This document shows positions 1 to 12,300 of a stretch of DNA of 64,000 bases, in pieces. The translations under genes were made by a program, and so were the position numbers. The first letter of the stretch is position 1. Every line of letters begins with the position of its first letter. Under the pieces are notes generated by a model. The model was not told the DNA's origin and searched no databases. It was given only the letters and a program-made list of their open reading frames with translations. The stretch spans positions 13,363,024-13,427,023 of the forward strand of contig NC_044576.1 of the NCBI RefSeq assembly GCF_901933205.1, in the 5' to 3' direction. The stretch comes from Camarhynchus parvulus. Its lineage: Eukaryota > Chordata > Aves > Passeriformes > Thraupidae.

Positions 1-333
1 ATGAAAGATTCTTAATGGCTTTTAAATTTGAAGAGAATGTCTATATTCAGTTCAAATACCTCCATGTGTCATCAAAGACAAGTTTTACTTATGTAGGTAA
101 AATACAGAACCACTAATGCCTTATCCTTCCCCTTGAAAAGAAACATTCTGCTAAATATTACTGTAAATAAGATCTGTTTGGATACTGCTGCTTGTTAACA
201 TTTACATGTGTGTTTTATGGTCATTGCAAAGCAGAAAGCTCAGCAATCACAGGAGGGAGAAGGAGCTGCCTTGCAGAAGCATGCCCAGGCAGGAGGCTCC
301 CTGCCACACACCTGTTATTGATGTGCATTAGGA

Positions 334-351
334 AGTGTCTGTCTAGACACT
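334..351. promoter_or_regulatory. Palindrome containing a SMAD-type GTCTAGAC site
   Basis: The sequence AGTGTCT-GTCT-AGACACT forms 7-bp perfect arms. At its centre (341-348) is GTCTAGAC, the canonical palindromic SMAD3/SMAD4 binding element, with another GTCT half-site immediately before it at 337-340. An E-box-like CACCTGTT lies about 25 bp upstream. The motif match is seen directly; binding or function is inference. Palindromes of this size occur by chance in 64 kb. Confidence 0.3.
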
Positions 352-3300
352 GAGGACCTGACAGGATGATGTACTTAACTCAGGGTTTGTATCAGATTTA
401 ATAAGAGGATGCTGGCAGGCCTCAACTGGTCCTGGAAGGCTGTCCAGGCTGTTTGACAAATGATGTTGTAGGAAAGTCATGAACAAAAAAGTCGTCGTCA
501 CAAAGTATCCAAAATAAAACCTTTCAGTTTACTAATGTTTAAACCATCTACACCTCTGCTGAAGGTCTAAACTTCTAAAGACACTGGAAATATGAGTCAT
601 CGTGGCTGCAGTGGCATTAGATATAAGGCAGAATTAAAGATTAGGATAAGAGAAAGATAGGAAGAATTTTGCAAGCATAGTGTTCTGACCTAGCTTTGGG
701 GACAAGGTGGAAAATAACACAAAGAAGAGGAGAGTGTACCTGAACTCCTGAGCAAAAGCCCTGAGTGGATTAATCTGGGAGCTTTTGGTAACAGTGGGAA
801 GAGCATTCAGAAGCAATGTACAGGCCCTGGTGCAGGAGAAAGGGAAGGCTGTCCTAGCATCACTTTAAACTTAATTTCTGACATGGTACCTAAATGCTGA
901 ACTTTGCATCTTGCTTAATACAGATCTTCATGATACCAGTAAGACAGTTTGATGTTGGAGAATAAGCAAATCACAGTGCAACTGACAAGCTCATGATACC
1001 TTCAGGGAAGAAGAAAGTTCAAATCAAAGAGAAACTCAACCAAAGCAGCGTTGCAGACAACCCTGGGGCACCTGCACTTGGAGATTTCTGTAGGGGGATC
1101 TGGCAACCATGGAACACTCCTGCAAGCTGCAAAGACTTTCTGCAAGGAGCTGTTTTGACAGGAATCAAGAGCTAGAAGTTTCCCACATGAGTGTCAGACA
1201 GGCCCTTTTGTAAGATATAAGCAATAGAAACGGTACCAGACAAAATGAAAATATCTAAAAACCAGTGGCGGCATTTCACTCCAGAAGTATCTGCTGAAAT
1301 TTGAGCAGACTAAATCATTTTGGTGGGCCATCCTATTATTTATTTCTTTTTAGTTGTAAATTATTTGAATACAAAAGATACAATGTAAAAATCCCAAGAA
1401 TTACCAGATGTGTACTAAAACTTTCCAAAGAGAAAAGTGATAACACACTTAATGATTGTAAATTAAGAGCATATAAATCTCATTCATTTATTTCAGTGTA
1501 CTTATATAAATAACTTAGTAACTAAAATTAATACTTGGAAAAGGATCAAATTATCCTCATATATGTTTGGAGGGCTATTCTGAAAATAAACATGCAATTC
1601 TGAGGGTATACATGCAGTATTTTTGGGCATAAAGTTTTATATGTAAAATGGAACACAACTGCTTGAGCATCTCTGTAGAAAGCAAACGTCTGTGGATTTG
1701 CAGGTACCTTTATATAAGGGGGTGTCTGGCTTCTGTCTCAAGATTGCTCGTTCGTTTTTTCTTTCTGTGAGCTGGTTATTCTAAGGTTGTGGTGTTTCTG
1801 GATTCCTAATCAGTCTTGGAAAGTGCTTTGAAATCCGTTAAGAAAAGGGCCATGATAGCTCTGTGCCATCACAGACACAAAGCACGTTGGCATTCCAGAC
1901 CCATGTGAAGTGGGCGATTTCTCTTGTCATCCAACTAAAGGCAAAAATTCACTACCTATTTGCAGTGATCACAAGAAGTGCTTCCAAAGAAATATAATTA
2001 AAAGAAGACAAAATGTTATTTTCATTACTTTACAGAAAAGATGAAAAGCCTACTTTTTTTTTTCTGATCATTTCCAATCAGTATACTGCAAGCACATCTA
2101 TTTTATTTATAACATGTTGAATCTAAAAATTAAGTGGTGTACATATAAAAACACCTTGGTGACAGACGACAGCAGAAGATATCACAGGAGAAATTGAGAT
2201 TGTCAGTCTTTCTTAATATCCCAGGACTTGTAACAGTCATAAAAAAGGCACAAATTAATATATTCCTAGAAAATCTATCTCATGGAGCAAGACTAAAGGG
2301 AACTAATCATCACACGTGCACACCATTCCTTCCATTGCCTCCGTCCTTTTTACTACAGTGGCTATGGTTTTATGAAAGGAATGCCACTAAATTGTCATTC
2401 TCCAGTTTATAGGACTAGCTCTGCAGTATCAAAATGTCTGAGAAGACTAACTACTTGACTGGAAAAAGATCTGAGACAATTTTTTTGTTGTTTTTTTTAA
2501 AGTCCTTATTAGAAATCTACAAGATGACAGGTACCACCATAGCCGTCTTTACTGCTCAGACCCTCAGTATTACCTCATAAAAATAAGAGCCAAATCCACC
2601 CATAAGTAACATGAAAACAAGAAAATACAGATAGTTCAACCTCAACCCATATGTATGGTCCTATATCAGGATTAACTCATTTAAGAAGTTGCCATTTTAT
2701 CAGTCTTACGCTTTGGACTCTTTAGATAGGGCAGAAAATCTAAAACTGCATAAATGAAAAATGCATAATATCTATGACGAAAAGGAGCAAAGTTACAAAT
2801 ATATTGCTTTAATTCAATAATAGAAAGCAGACTGCAACTAGAAAAATATTTTTGGATTTAATATTGCAATACTAGATATTCGGTTAGGAGACTTTCTCAT
2901 TGAGTTTGTATTCTTGCATTGTTGGCACTTAGGTGCCTAAAATTCTTAGTAGCTAAGAGGCTCTACTGGTGTTAGAGATTATTTGAGAAGAAACATAAAC
3001 AACTGCACTGAGTAAAGGCTATTAAAAGATTCAAAATTCCTCCACAGGCAGAAGCAAAACCCTCAGCTCGTTTTGCAATTTCAAAAAGTGAAACTAGAAA
3101 GGGCATTAAAGAAGAGAAAGGGCAAAAAAAAAACCTTTGTAAGAGTTTTAATCAAACTCTTACATTTAACAGCATTAATGCTAAGTATGCAAACGTTCAT
3201 CCCACTGATCATTACGGTATCAAGAACTAATTTTCTTCCTTTTAAGAGCTTATATGTCACATCACACCCTCTGGGCCTTCCAGAGGTGTATTTAAATGTC

Positions 3301-4140
3301 TAACAGGGGGAAAAGAAAGACATTCCAGACAGCCAGGTGTTACTGATTCACCCATTAAAACTTCAGTTATAAAATATCCCACACAATGGTAAAACATTTC
3401 AGTCATTAGCTGATCATAAATAGATTAAGATGACAGTCTAAATTATTATGACTATATGTGTATAAAATTTACATTGCTCATCACATTATTCCAGGTGTCA
3501 GTAACTGATTATCTGAAGTTAAAGATTAAGCACATGTATTATTTGTTCTAAGAACTTAAGCAAAAGAAAGACAAAGCCAGATGCAGCAAATGTAACATTA
3601 ATCCTGAGAAAGAAGAAAACTTCAGATTTATTTGTAATGAAGCTCATTCATTTTCTATTATGTAGTCGAAAATGAGGTCTTGTTTCTTTTTATTCTAAGA
3701 TTTAAGCCAGCCTTGCTATTTCATATAATGAATGTGAAACAGTAAAATAATTCAAATATTTTTACATCTTATATTGCCTAAACTTCTGTTTTTCAAATAA
3801 GGAAAATAAGGAAAATATCTAGTGAACATCCAACACTGTACCATTTTGATACCAACTTTAATAACAAAATATATAAATGGATGTCATGGCACGCTGTTGA
3901 TCTACACAAATTTAGTTGCCTATAAACATGAAAATAATTTCTATGTTTATTTGTTTCTATATCTACACTGTCAAACAAGATTTAAATTTAATCATTAAAC
4001 CATATTTCAATCCATTTTTACCCTTTCAATTTGGCACATGATCAAATTTCTGAGTTAATAAATTAGGGAGCATCACCAGTATTCCAGTAAGCATCAGTGG
4101 ACAAGCACTTAACCCACAATCTGTGTGAAGAAATTTGAAT

Positions 4141-4188
4141 CAACCTAATCTAGATTAGAAGACAGTTGATCTAAATCAAATTAGGTTA
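4141..4188. repeat. Imperfect inverted repeat
   Basis: The arms at 4141-4159 and 4170-4188 match at 14 of 19 positions when one is reverse-complemented. Both contain AACCTAAT or its complement ATTAGGTT. The 10-bp spacer is GACAGTTGA plus one base of overlap context. There is no flanking target duplication and no terminal motif of a known element, so this may be a chance hairpin or the remnant of a very old miniature transposon. Confidence 0.35.
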
Positions 4189-5686
4189 GATGTACTATGA
4201 GCTAAAAGCTTGTACTGGACAGTCACAGTCATGCTAGAAATGCCCTAGAATGCCTTGTGCTAAAAAAATGCAACTTAGCTCTTTGGTTCACCTGATTTCC
4301 AGGCATGAGTTATTTCAAACTTTTTGCTTTTCTTCTATTTGTTTAATTTTAGAAGTGAAATGCTGCATGTTTTGCCACTGACTCAGATAAAAAGATATTT
4401 CTCTCTTCAGTGTTTTTAGTGTTCAAAATTAGCTAAATACAAATTCTGTCAATTGCTGTTACCAAGTTACACAGCTCTACAGTAGTAAAGCAGTCAAAAT
4501 CCAGGAATCAGCATGCTGCAAACATTATCGGTTTATGTTCCAAAAGTATACAAGTAAACTATGAGTTAAAAATTATGAAATCTAGCCAGACGATATAATT
4601 TTTAGCTGAATTATATCCCAGACTTCTAGTTACAGAAAACAAAATTATTATTTATACGAGAGACAGGCAAGCACATGAAAGAATGAAATCACTTTCCCTT
4701 GTGCTTGAGGATGAGAACTGATCCATTCCAACACGTCTGGTCAAATGCATTTGCTGCCTCCCAAAGAATGTTAGGATGAGATTCACTTCAAAAGACCCAA
4801 AATCTACACAGCTTTTGCCAAACACACACTTTTACCATCTGGACTTCAGGTGTTTCTGCTTTCCTGTTTCTTACAAGGCTCTTTCATGATTTTGTTAATG
4901 GGTTTTTTTTGGTTGTGACACACCAGTTCGAGCCTATTATTCACTTCAGAGAGGAAAGTTTGAACTCTGCAGGCTAAACCCACCTCAACACAATTTTTGG
5001 TAAAAACAAAACAAAAAAATTCCAAAGAAAAATAATGCAAATCAAATCTAATAATTAGTTCCCAATTAGAGAGAAGGTAAGAATATAGAATAGAAAAGAA
5101 AGGAAGTAAAAAGAAGCAAGAATAAAAGCAACAAATAAAACAAAAACAAACCAACCAAACACAAGGTTTAAGGTGTGAATTGGCCCCAAACCCCTAGAAA
5201 TAATTTTCCACAAAAAAGGATTTCTTAGGTCTTTCTTACAGCCAAAGAAAGTGAGACACAAGAAGGTGATATGATTTGCCAAATGAAACAGATTTTGAAA
5301 TTCACAATTATGTTGGAACCGTATTATCATAGTCTGTTTGGAAAAGTGTGTTTATACTAATGCTCATCAATAAGATATTGGAAAATTGTCTCGTGTCAGT
5401 TGTCACACTGCACCTGCATGCAGCATTTCACTTGCAACATATTGCCTTAATTCCTATGAGTGAGAGTAACATTGTAGGTGTGGATTTAAAACCTCATCCA
5501 GAGATTCAAATTAGTACAATTACCAGAAAAAACTCTGAACAAATAATCAGGTTCTCTTGGCCACACTTCATGGCAGGAATATCGATGAAAAACCCCACAA
5601 AGACCAAAGAGGAAAAAAACCCCAAACTTCTCCCCAAAAACAGTTTTCACCAAAAAGCACAGCTGTCTGATACTACAAGCTGTCAG

Positions 5687-5730
5687 AACCCTAATCAAGG
5701 AAACCCTAATGCCTACATCCATAACCCTAA
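5687..5730. repeat. Three dispersed telomere-like AACCCTAA octamers
   Basis: The exact octamer AACCCTAA occurs at 5687-5694, 5702-5709 and 5723-5730, separated by 7 and 13 bp of unrelated sequence. CCCTAA is the complement of the vertebrate telomere repeat TTAGGG. The stretch just before it is A/C-rich (5586-5645), so this may be low-complexity drift rather than a true interstitial telomeric relic. Confidence 0.3.
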
Positions 5731-5874
5731 AATTCCACTGGCCTAAACCACCAAATTTTTGCCAAAATTCAAGTACTAAAGGACTGAATAATGTTGATTA
5801 TATTTTTTATTATGCCAGGTTATTTCAAAAAGCTAAATGGATTAGCTTAAATTTAAGATAAACTACATAAAACC

Positions 5875-5896
5875 TTTTTTTTTTTTTTTTTTTTTT
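5875..5896. repeat. Homopolymer run of 22 T
   Basis: An uninterrupted T tract, equal to a poly(A) run on the minus strand. I looked for a retroposed gene next to it: the minus-strand sequence just upstream of the A run has no AATAAA signal and no recognisable transcript. It is therefore listed as a simple repeat, not a processed pseudogene. Confidence 0.8.
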
Positions 5897-8289
5897 GAGC
5901 AGGTAAAAAATAGACACAGCACTGAGCAGCCTTTTCACAGAATGTTTTCTCTAAGCAAAAAAAAAAGGAAATAGGAGGGTCAGCCCTGGTAATAAAGAGA
6001 TCATCTCAAAAGCAGATGTGCAGGACAGCCTAAATGAACCCAAGGCACCTGACTAAGTCAGCACAAGCCAGGAATTCTTTTCCCTTTCTTTAACTTCACC
6101 TCACATACTACCATGTACATCAGGTCTTCTAAGCCTCATGACACATTCTGGTACCCTGGATTCCACCAGGAAAAGTCACCCGGGGCAGGAGGAGCACTTG
6201 GCAGGGATGACTAGGAAGAGGGCTGATAATTCACTTTGGTTGCACAGGCATTGTGCCTCAGGGACTAATCCTGATTAGTCTCCAGTGATTGTCCATCACA
6301 TGAGGAAATACCAAACATCCTACAAGGCTTCATCTGCTAAAAGCAAAGGAAATATCTTTTCCCATCTTTCTCCCATTGATTGAAGACAGAAGGAAGAATC
6401 TGCTATTTAGTCCCTGATAAAAAATAGCAGTGGTGGTGAGTTCTCTGTCTTTTTCTCTATGAACTGCTTTTTTTCTATAGCTCAAATGCACAGTTTATAA
6501 TAAATCCTTTTTTGCTGACTTTTCTGTCTTATTTAGAAGAAATTTGAGGAAAAACAGACTGGTAATCTCAGTCACTGCATACACAAACCAGGTACTGGTC
6601 TAACCATGATGTCACCTTGTGGTTAAAAACTAGACCGAACCATTATGAGCCTTGTCCAAAACCAAAAGAGGCAAGATGATCTTATTATTTTGGATACATC
6701 CCCACATACTTTCAAAAGCTTATCATTCCAATGAGAAAAAGTGAGCATTCCATGACCATGGTCTTCCATTTTACTGTTTCACAATTAACAAATGGGGGAT
6801 TGTGCATATGGAATAGAGGATTTAACTGTGAAATACATACATTTAATTTTTTTTTGGTTTTTCCCATGATAGCTTTATCACCTGGCCAAAATTTTGAACT
6901 TGGAAATTCAGCTGAAAATTTGCGGGCAAAACATGAAAAGTAATGAAAATGTCTTTGTCAGTCATTTTCTTTTTTAGCATAGTCCCTTCTGAACACTTAC
7001 TTCCTAGATGCTATGGCACAAACATCTCAATTTCTATCATTCCAATGCTTAACTCCAAGTGAACTGCCTGTGATGAGAAACTGACAGTAAAACAATAAGC
7101 CTATTTGAGTTCTATTCTCATTGTTAGGATTTCTAGCGTCTAAACATCTGTAAAAGCATTGATTTACCTCTTAAGTTCCTTATGAGATTTTAGCAATGAC
7201 ATATTATAAAGCAATTTAAAAAGTAAGAACCTCCTGAAATTCAGTGTTTCTCCTTCTATTTGATCCTGTAATACAATTATTGTTTTTATTTGTGGTCTAG
7301 AAATTAATGCCACAGAGTGTGATGCATAAACAAAAGATTTCAGAATGAAATCTGAATCTCATTATGACAAACCTCTTCACCACCTCATACAAAACTCACC
7401 TTGGCCTGCCCACTAGAGATGGTGAGAGCCTTTGGGGAGAACAGATGGGAGCCGAGGAGCTGCTCACAGCCCCACAGGAGATGTAAGGCATGCTGAGAAA
7501 TTTGGTTTTCCATTAGAACAGCAAATGAAGAGTTTGAATGATAACTCCCCTCACTGCTTACTCGACTTTTCTGATTTTAATGCTCTTAACAACATGAAAG
7601 ACTTTTTGCAGCATCAGTTAAATTAGGGATTTCATGTTGGGCTCCAAACTGATCTTGAGTCAAAAGCAATATGTTTGTCACTCTATGCCAAGTGTATCAT
7701 AAGCATTTGATTTTGTTTTTGAAGCATTAAGCCCCAGAAATCATGCCTTAATATTGATGCAAACATCTCTGCTGCAGTATTTAGCAGGACCTGCTTATGA
7801 AGCATAGCAGACATGTTGCTGATAATACCAATACCTACGCAAACCCAAAGCAAATAGCTATTGGTGGAAATAGCACTGTTTTCTATTATGTATAAGAAAA
7901 AAAGGAATCTAGAAATTATTAGATAGAAAATACTCAATGCAAGCCACCAAAACTGGTTTCTTTTATTCTATGTTTTAAACATTGTATTTAACATTTAAAT
8001 ATATTTGTGTGATTTGTGTTTAAAATGTGCTTGATGTTGAACACAATAGCTAATAAAGAACTGTAGCTGAACCCAGTAACCCAGGTCAGCTAAGATGAAC
8101 CAGTAAAAGCTACTCTGAAATGACTCAAGAGATATATTTTCTTTTTCTCTTTTACCAAGAGCGCACGCAGAACAGGAAGAACATCAGTGACTTCAGTCTC
8201 TGGCCTTCTAACCAGGAAAGGACTTGTGAAGGTGAATGGTTTGCAGACGAAGGGGATATAAAAGAGACAAAACCAGGATAAAAATTAAA
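5897..8289. other. Unique noncoding stretch
   Basis: I see no gene or named repeat. A slightly GC-richer patch at 6120-6300 contains a homeodomain-type palindrome (separate entry). The remaining short frames, such as the 84-codon minus-strand frame at 7683-7937, lack any recognisable motif. Confidence 0.65.
6263..6280. promoter_or_regulatory. Palindromic paired homeodomain-type site
   Basis: GACTAATC-CT-GATTAGTC is a perfect 8-bp inverted repeat with a 2-bp centre. It places TAATCC (the K50/bicoid-class core bound by OTX, PITX and CRX proteins) opposite GATTA in inverted orientation, giving TAAT and ATTA cores four bases apart. Paired-class homeodomain dimers prefer inverted TAAT cores two or three bases apart, so the spacing is not the classic one. 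Motif seen directly; function inferred. Confidence 0.3.
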
Positions 8290-9320
8290 TAAAAAGTAGC
8301 TGTCTTAAACTGTAATTGCACTCCTCTGCTGAGCATGCTTTCAGATATATAAATGTGATTTACCATCAGCTTGCAACTACAAATCAGGTCTTAAGAAACA
8401 CTTGTGCTATGAAATTGTTTAATCTCATCAAGCTCTGCTTTCACAGCAAGCCATAAATCACAAAGTCTTTGTTATCATAGACCTCCATGAGCGCCTCTCA
8501 GGCAGGCAATGGATCGTGGGTATATATAATCCTGACTGCACAAACAGTGGGGTCGTCGCTGCCTGAAATACTTTCATAATAGCCACTGTGCAGCTGGTGG
8601 AACACAAGCCTATGATGGATATCTCATTTCCTACAGTCGGCATCTATTTCGAGCAAATTATTACCACATAAATTTCTTGTCAACAGAAACGGCCAATTAA
8701 TTAAGTTAAAAATTTACTCGTGATCACATCTACAAACCAAATAGAACTGCAAGGCAATTTTACAGTTACTGAATATACTGCAGGTCAGTTTAATGAATAA
8801 TTTTTAACTTTGTCATAAACTCAAAGACAGGCTAATATCTTGAGGAACCTGACTGGAGAGCAGCTGCCAACAGATTTACACGAAATATATTTACGCAGAT
8901 TTTGATTGCTGACATCTGGGGACAGAAATAAACTTCATACAACTAGAGAAACTTCACAGGAATATGAAATTTCCTACCTAAAAATAAGCAACTCTTCCTT
9001 CACAACACTTCATTTAAACGTATTTAAAATGATACTGAATTGTTGTTCGGGAAAAAGATGTCTCATTATTAAAGCCAAGAACTATAGTAAGTACGACCCT
9101 GTTGATTATGCTTGCCTTTAAAATTATTTTGTTTTCAAGCTTCAAAAGCGCATTTTGCATGCATATTTATGACATACACACAAAAACATATAATGTAATC
9201 ATAATTAGTGGGAGGAGATAATTGGATTGCTTTTCACTCTCAATGAATAAAAGTTATTCTTTCCAAAGAGTTTCCACACCAGTTAAAACATTGTCACTGG
9301 TGAAGTGTAAGAGAAAATTC
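8290..9320. promoter_or_regulatory. Candidate conserved noncoding regulatory element
   Basis: This kilobase differs from its surroundings. Eight CpG dinucleotides fall between about 8490 and 8720, in a region where CpG is otherwise rare. It also has a high density of developmental transcription-factor-like cores: a HOX/PBX-like CCATAAATCA abutting a SOX-type palindrome (8451-8472), CCAATTAATTAA near 8692, TAATCATAATTAG near 9195 and GATAATTGGATTG near 9217. There are no simple repeats. A 61-codon minus-strand frame overlaps (8458-8643) but has no recognisable protein signature. The regulatory call is inference from composition; a short conserved exon is the alternative. Confidence 0.4.
8451..8472. 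promoter_or_regulatory. Abutting HOX/PBX-like site and SOX palindrome
   Basis: CCATAAATCA (8451-8460) matches the HOX-PBX heterodimer consensus of the posterior type (TGATTTATGG on the other strand). It shares its last A with ACAAAG-T-CTTTGT (8460-8472), a perfect inverted pair of SOX/TCF-HMG cores with a 1-bp centre. SOX8/9/10 dimers usually prefer inverted sites with a spacing of three to four bases, so this spacing is tighter than the textbook dimer site. Both motifs are seen directly; occupancy is inferred. Confidence 0.35.
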
Positions 9321-12300
9321 AAGCTATGGCTTCCATACAAATCAAAGTGGGCAGATTGACAGAGGCATGAATACAGCTACTTACTTTGGGTTATTATAGA
9401 CATAAAACTGGTCTGCATGAGAACATGCACATTTGTAAGTACTTCATAATTTTTATTTTAACCTTCTTTCACCCTCTTCTCCCATTCTTCCTCAAAAAAG
9501 ATAGCAAATATATACCAGCCACTATGAACTATGAGATGAAATAAGCTTTTTCAACAGATAAAAAATAAAGGATTAATATATACAGAGTGGCTTTTACCTC
9601 TATATAGATGGTTCATTTTTATTAGAGGAAGACAACAACCCCAAGTAACAACATGGACAAAACAGTTTTACATTGGTGATGATGTGACTGGGTTTTTTTG
9701 ATTTTTTTTGCAGTTCTTTTACTCTCCATCCATTAAAATTAAGATATCAATGGTATATATTCATTAGTATGCAACGAATAAGCTGAATAAATCCTTGAAA
9801 GGTTAATAATTAATGGTGTCATCAACACAAAAAAGCAGAAATTCCTCATAATAAAATTTCAAGTGGGAAAAGAAATGCCTAAGAGAAGAGAGTCAAACCA
9901 GTCTGAAAGGACACGTCCCCATTATTCTTCTCATGGCAAAGAAAGAGATTCCCTTATAGAAGTTCAGGAAGAAAGCATCACTGGTCAGAAATGGGGAAAA
10001 AATTACTCTTAATTATACCAAGGGAACTGCAACTTTAAAATCAACACTAACTGAACCTGTGGTGGAATGGGAAAAGAAAATGATGGTAGAAAAGACCTGG
10101 AGAAAGTTGATCACTCAGAGATCAAAACTACTTCAGGAACTTAAAAGATGAAAAACCTTTTTCTTGTACTTAGAAATTAGCAAGATGTTCAAGGCAACTG
10201 GGAAGAGGGCTCCATCAGCTTTCTCCAGCTAGCTATTGTTTTTCTTTGTTTGTTTTTGGTTTGGTAGGTTGGTTGTTTTTCGTTTTACTTGTTTGAGGGC
10301 TTTTTGTTGGCTTGGAATCCCTTTTTTAATGTTACAAAGTTACACTCTTAACCTTAACCAAGTCTAATGGTTCAAAGACAATGTGTTCAGGGTGGAAAGT
10401 CTGAAGGACAGTTGTTTTCATTTAAAGGGCAGCTGTTTTCTTTTTCTTTTGAAGAAGAGTCAGCTTGGTTTATTTTAGACTTTTTCTGAGAGTTATACTA
10501 ATATGACATCAGTTATGAACTCTCCTAATGACTGATTCATGACATTTTTTCTTTCTTGAGAGAGAGTGAAAAAACAAAAATAAAAACCAAACACAAAGTC
10601 TAGGAATTAGATGGCCCATGGTGTTTGGAACAATCTTCATGCAGTATGCAAGAAAAACATTTCAAAGTATTTTCCATTTGGAAAGAATAATGTATGAATA
10701 ATAAAACACTTGAATACCCCTCGCTGTCTATCCCTGTTTCTAAAGTAGATAAATGTTTTTCTGAAGAAATATTTTGAAACATGCTTAAAAACAAGCAGAT
10801 CTTCAGTACCTATTTGAAGCTGCATTTCTGAAACTACTCAAGAATAAGAAATAGGAGGTAAGTTTTACTTTTGTTACTATTAATAATCAGATACTTCCAT
10901 GTCTAGGACTTTTCTATATTTCTCTTCTATATGGAGAAAATTGAAAATTCAGTTAAAAATGGGAAACAGCTGAGGAAAAATAAAAGGTCAAAACCAGTAG
11001 ATACAAGCTGCAGAATTTTTTAGGAAGACAGTACCAATAAAAAAACCCTCCCAAAAATTGAGAGCAAAGTTACCATCAAAAAATGCTTTGGTTAATTCTG
11101 AGTGATTATGTTAAAAAATGAGTTAGGCTTACTTGGTTAAGAATGAACATGCATAACCAAGAAATCTTTTATCAAAACAATTGCAAAATGGACAACATAT
11201 CACAATCTAGTGTCAAGTTAAACAAAACAAAGACTTTTCAGGCTAAAGCTTATAAACTGGGGGATATGGTAGTTGTGATGGGGGAGTGATTCTCCATCCA
11301 AACTACTTTATAATGGCAAACATTGCAGTACTTCTCATGCACTTTCTCTGCGATGGATAAACTTTAACATTGTTAGTAGCATTTCCCATACCATCTGCAA
11401 CTCAATGCCATTTTACTTAATAGGCTTTTGAATATCCCAAGAGACACTGAATGTTTTGGGATTCAAGATTTCTGGAAGAATTTGTGATATTCTTAATGGA
11501 AATCTGAAAAAAAAAGTGATTAAAAAAAATATACAGAATTATGTGCATCTGGTAATTACTACAACTAAACTGAGCTACGAATATACTTTAGATATACAAA
11601 AATAATTTGAAGATAACTTCACAGCTTATAGAAAAATCTTCTTTATTATGTAAAGCAGGGAAAAAGGAAAAAAAAACATTCTGCATAATATTTCCATATG
11701 GGAACTTTCTTCTTTCCAGAATAGTTATATAATTTTGGTTGACAATGTTTTTCAAAAATAACAATTTGGATGAAATTCTATTTAACTGTATGGTGTCTTC
11801 CCCTTGCAATACAGTCATGACAGCCATCAAAAATATTCATACTTAACAAACCACAATATAAATTTCAAATTTTAGTAATGGACAGATTGCCTACCAACGA
11901 CACTATTTTTCCATAACAAAGTAAAAACCTCAAGAAAGAGCAGCATATGAACACAAAATCATCTAACCACTTCCCACCACTCTTTATGGTGAAGAAGGAA
12001 AATGTAGAATGACAAACAACTGAGGAGAATCTACACATTCACCTCTACTGATGCTATATGTATTTTCACCTAAAATTTAAAACACTAAAAACATTAAATT
12101 CTATGTTCCAGTATTTAATTCCTATCTATACATTAGCAAAAGCACCCCCCTTATGGTCCTTATTCCTAAACTCCAAGATGATTACAGAGGATAAAGTTCT
12201 TGAAGGATGAGGTAAACTTACAAGGCCACGTCCCTAAGGTACCAATCAAAACCAAATTCCTTGCTACCATCTCCTCTTCTGCTCTTTACTCCTCTCCTTT

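Larger units (their letters stand above)
1..5874. other. Unique AT-rich noncoding stretch
   Basis: I see no gene, RNA gene or recognisable transposon here. Frames on both strands are short (up to 132 codons), overlap one another and have no domain-like composition. The longest, on the plus strand from 5348, runs through A/C-rich sequence and looks like chance. Local features, listed separately, are a SMAD-type palindrome near 340, an imperfect inverted repeat at 4141-4188 and three AACCCTAA octamers at 5687-5730. A/C-rich simple sequence occurs around 5115-5160 and 5586-5645. Confidence 0.7.

Noticed and set aside
5348..5746. 132-codon plus-strand frame
   Set aside because: No domain, splice context or family similarity. 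It runs through A/C-rich simple sequence, which is poor in stop codons.
5875..5896. Processed pseudogene signalled by a poly(A) run on the minus strand
   Set aside because: No AATAAA signal and no transcript-like sequence precede the run on that strand.
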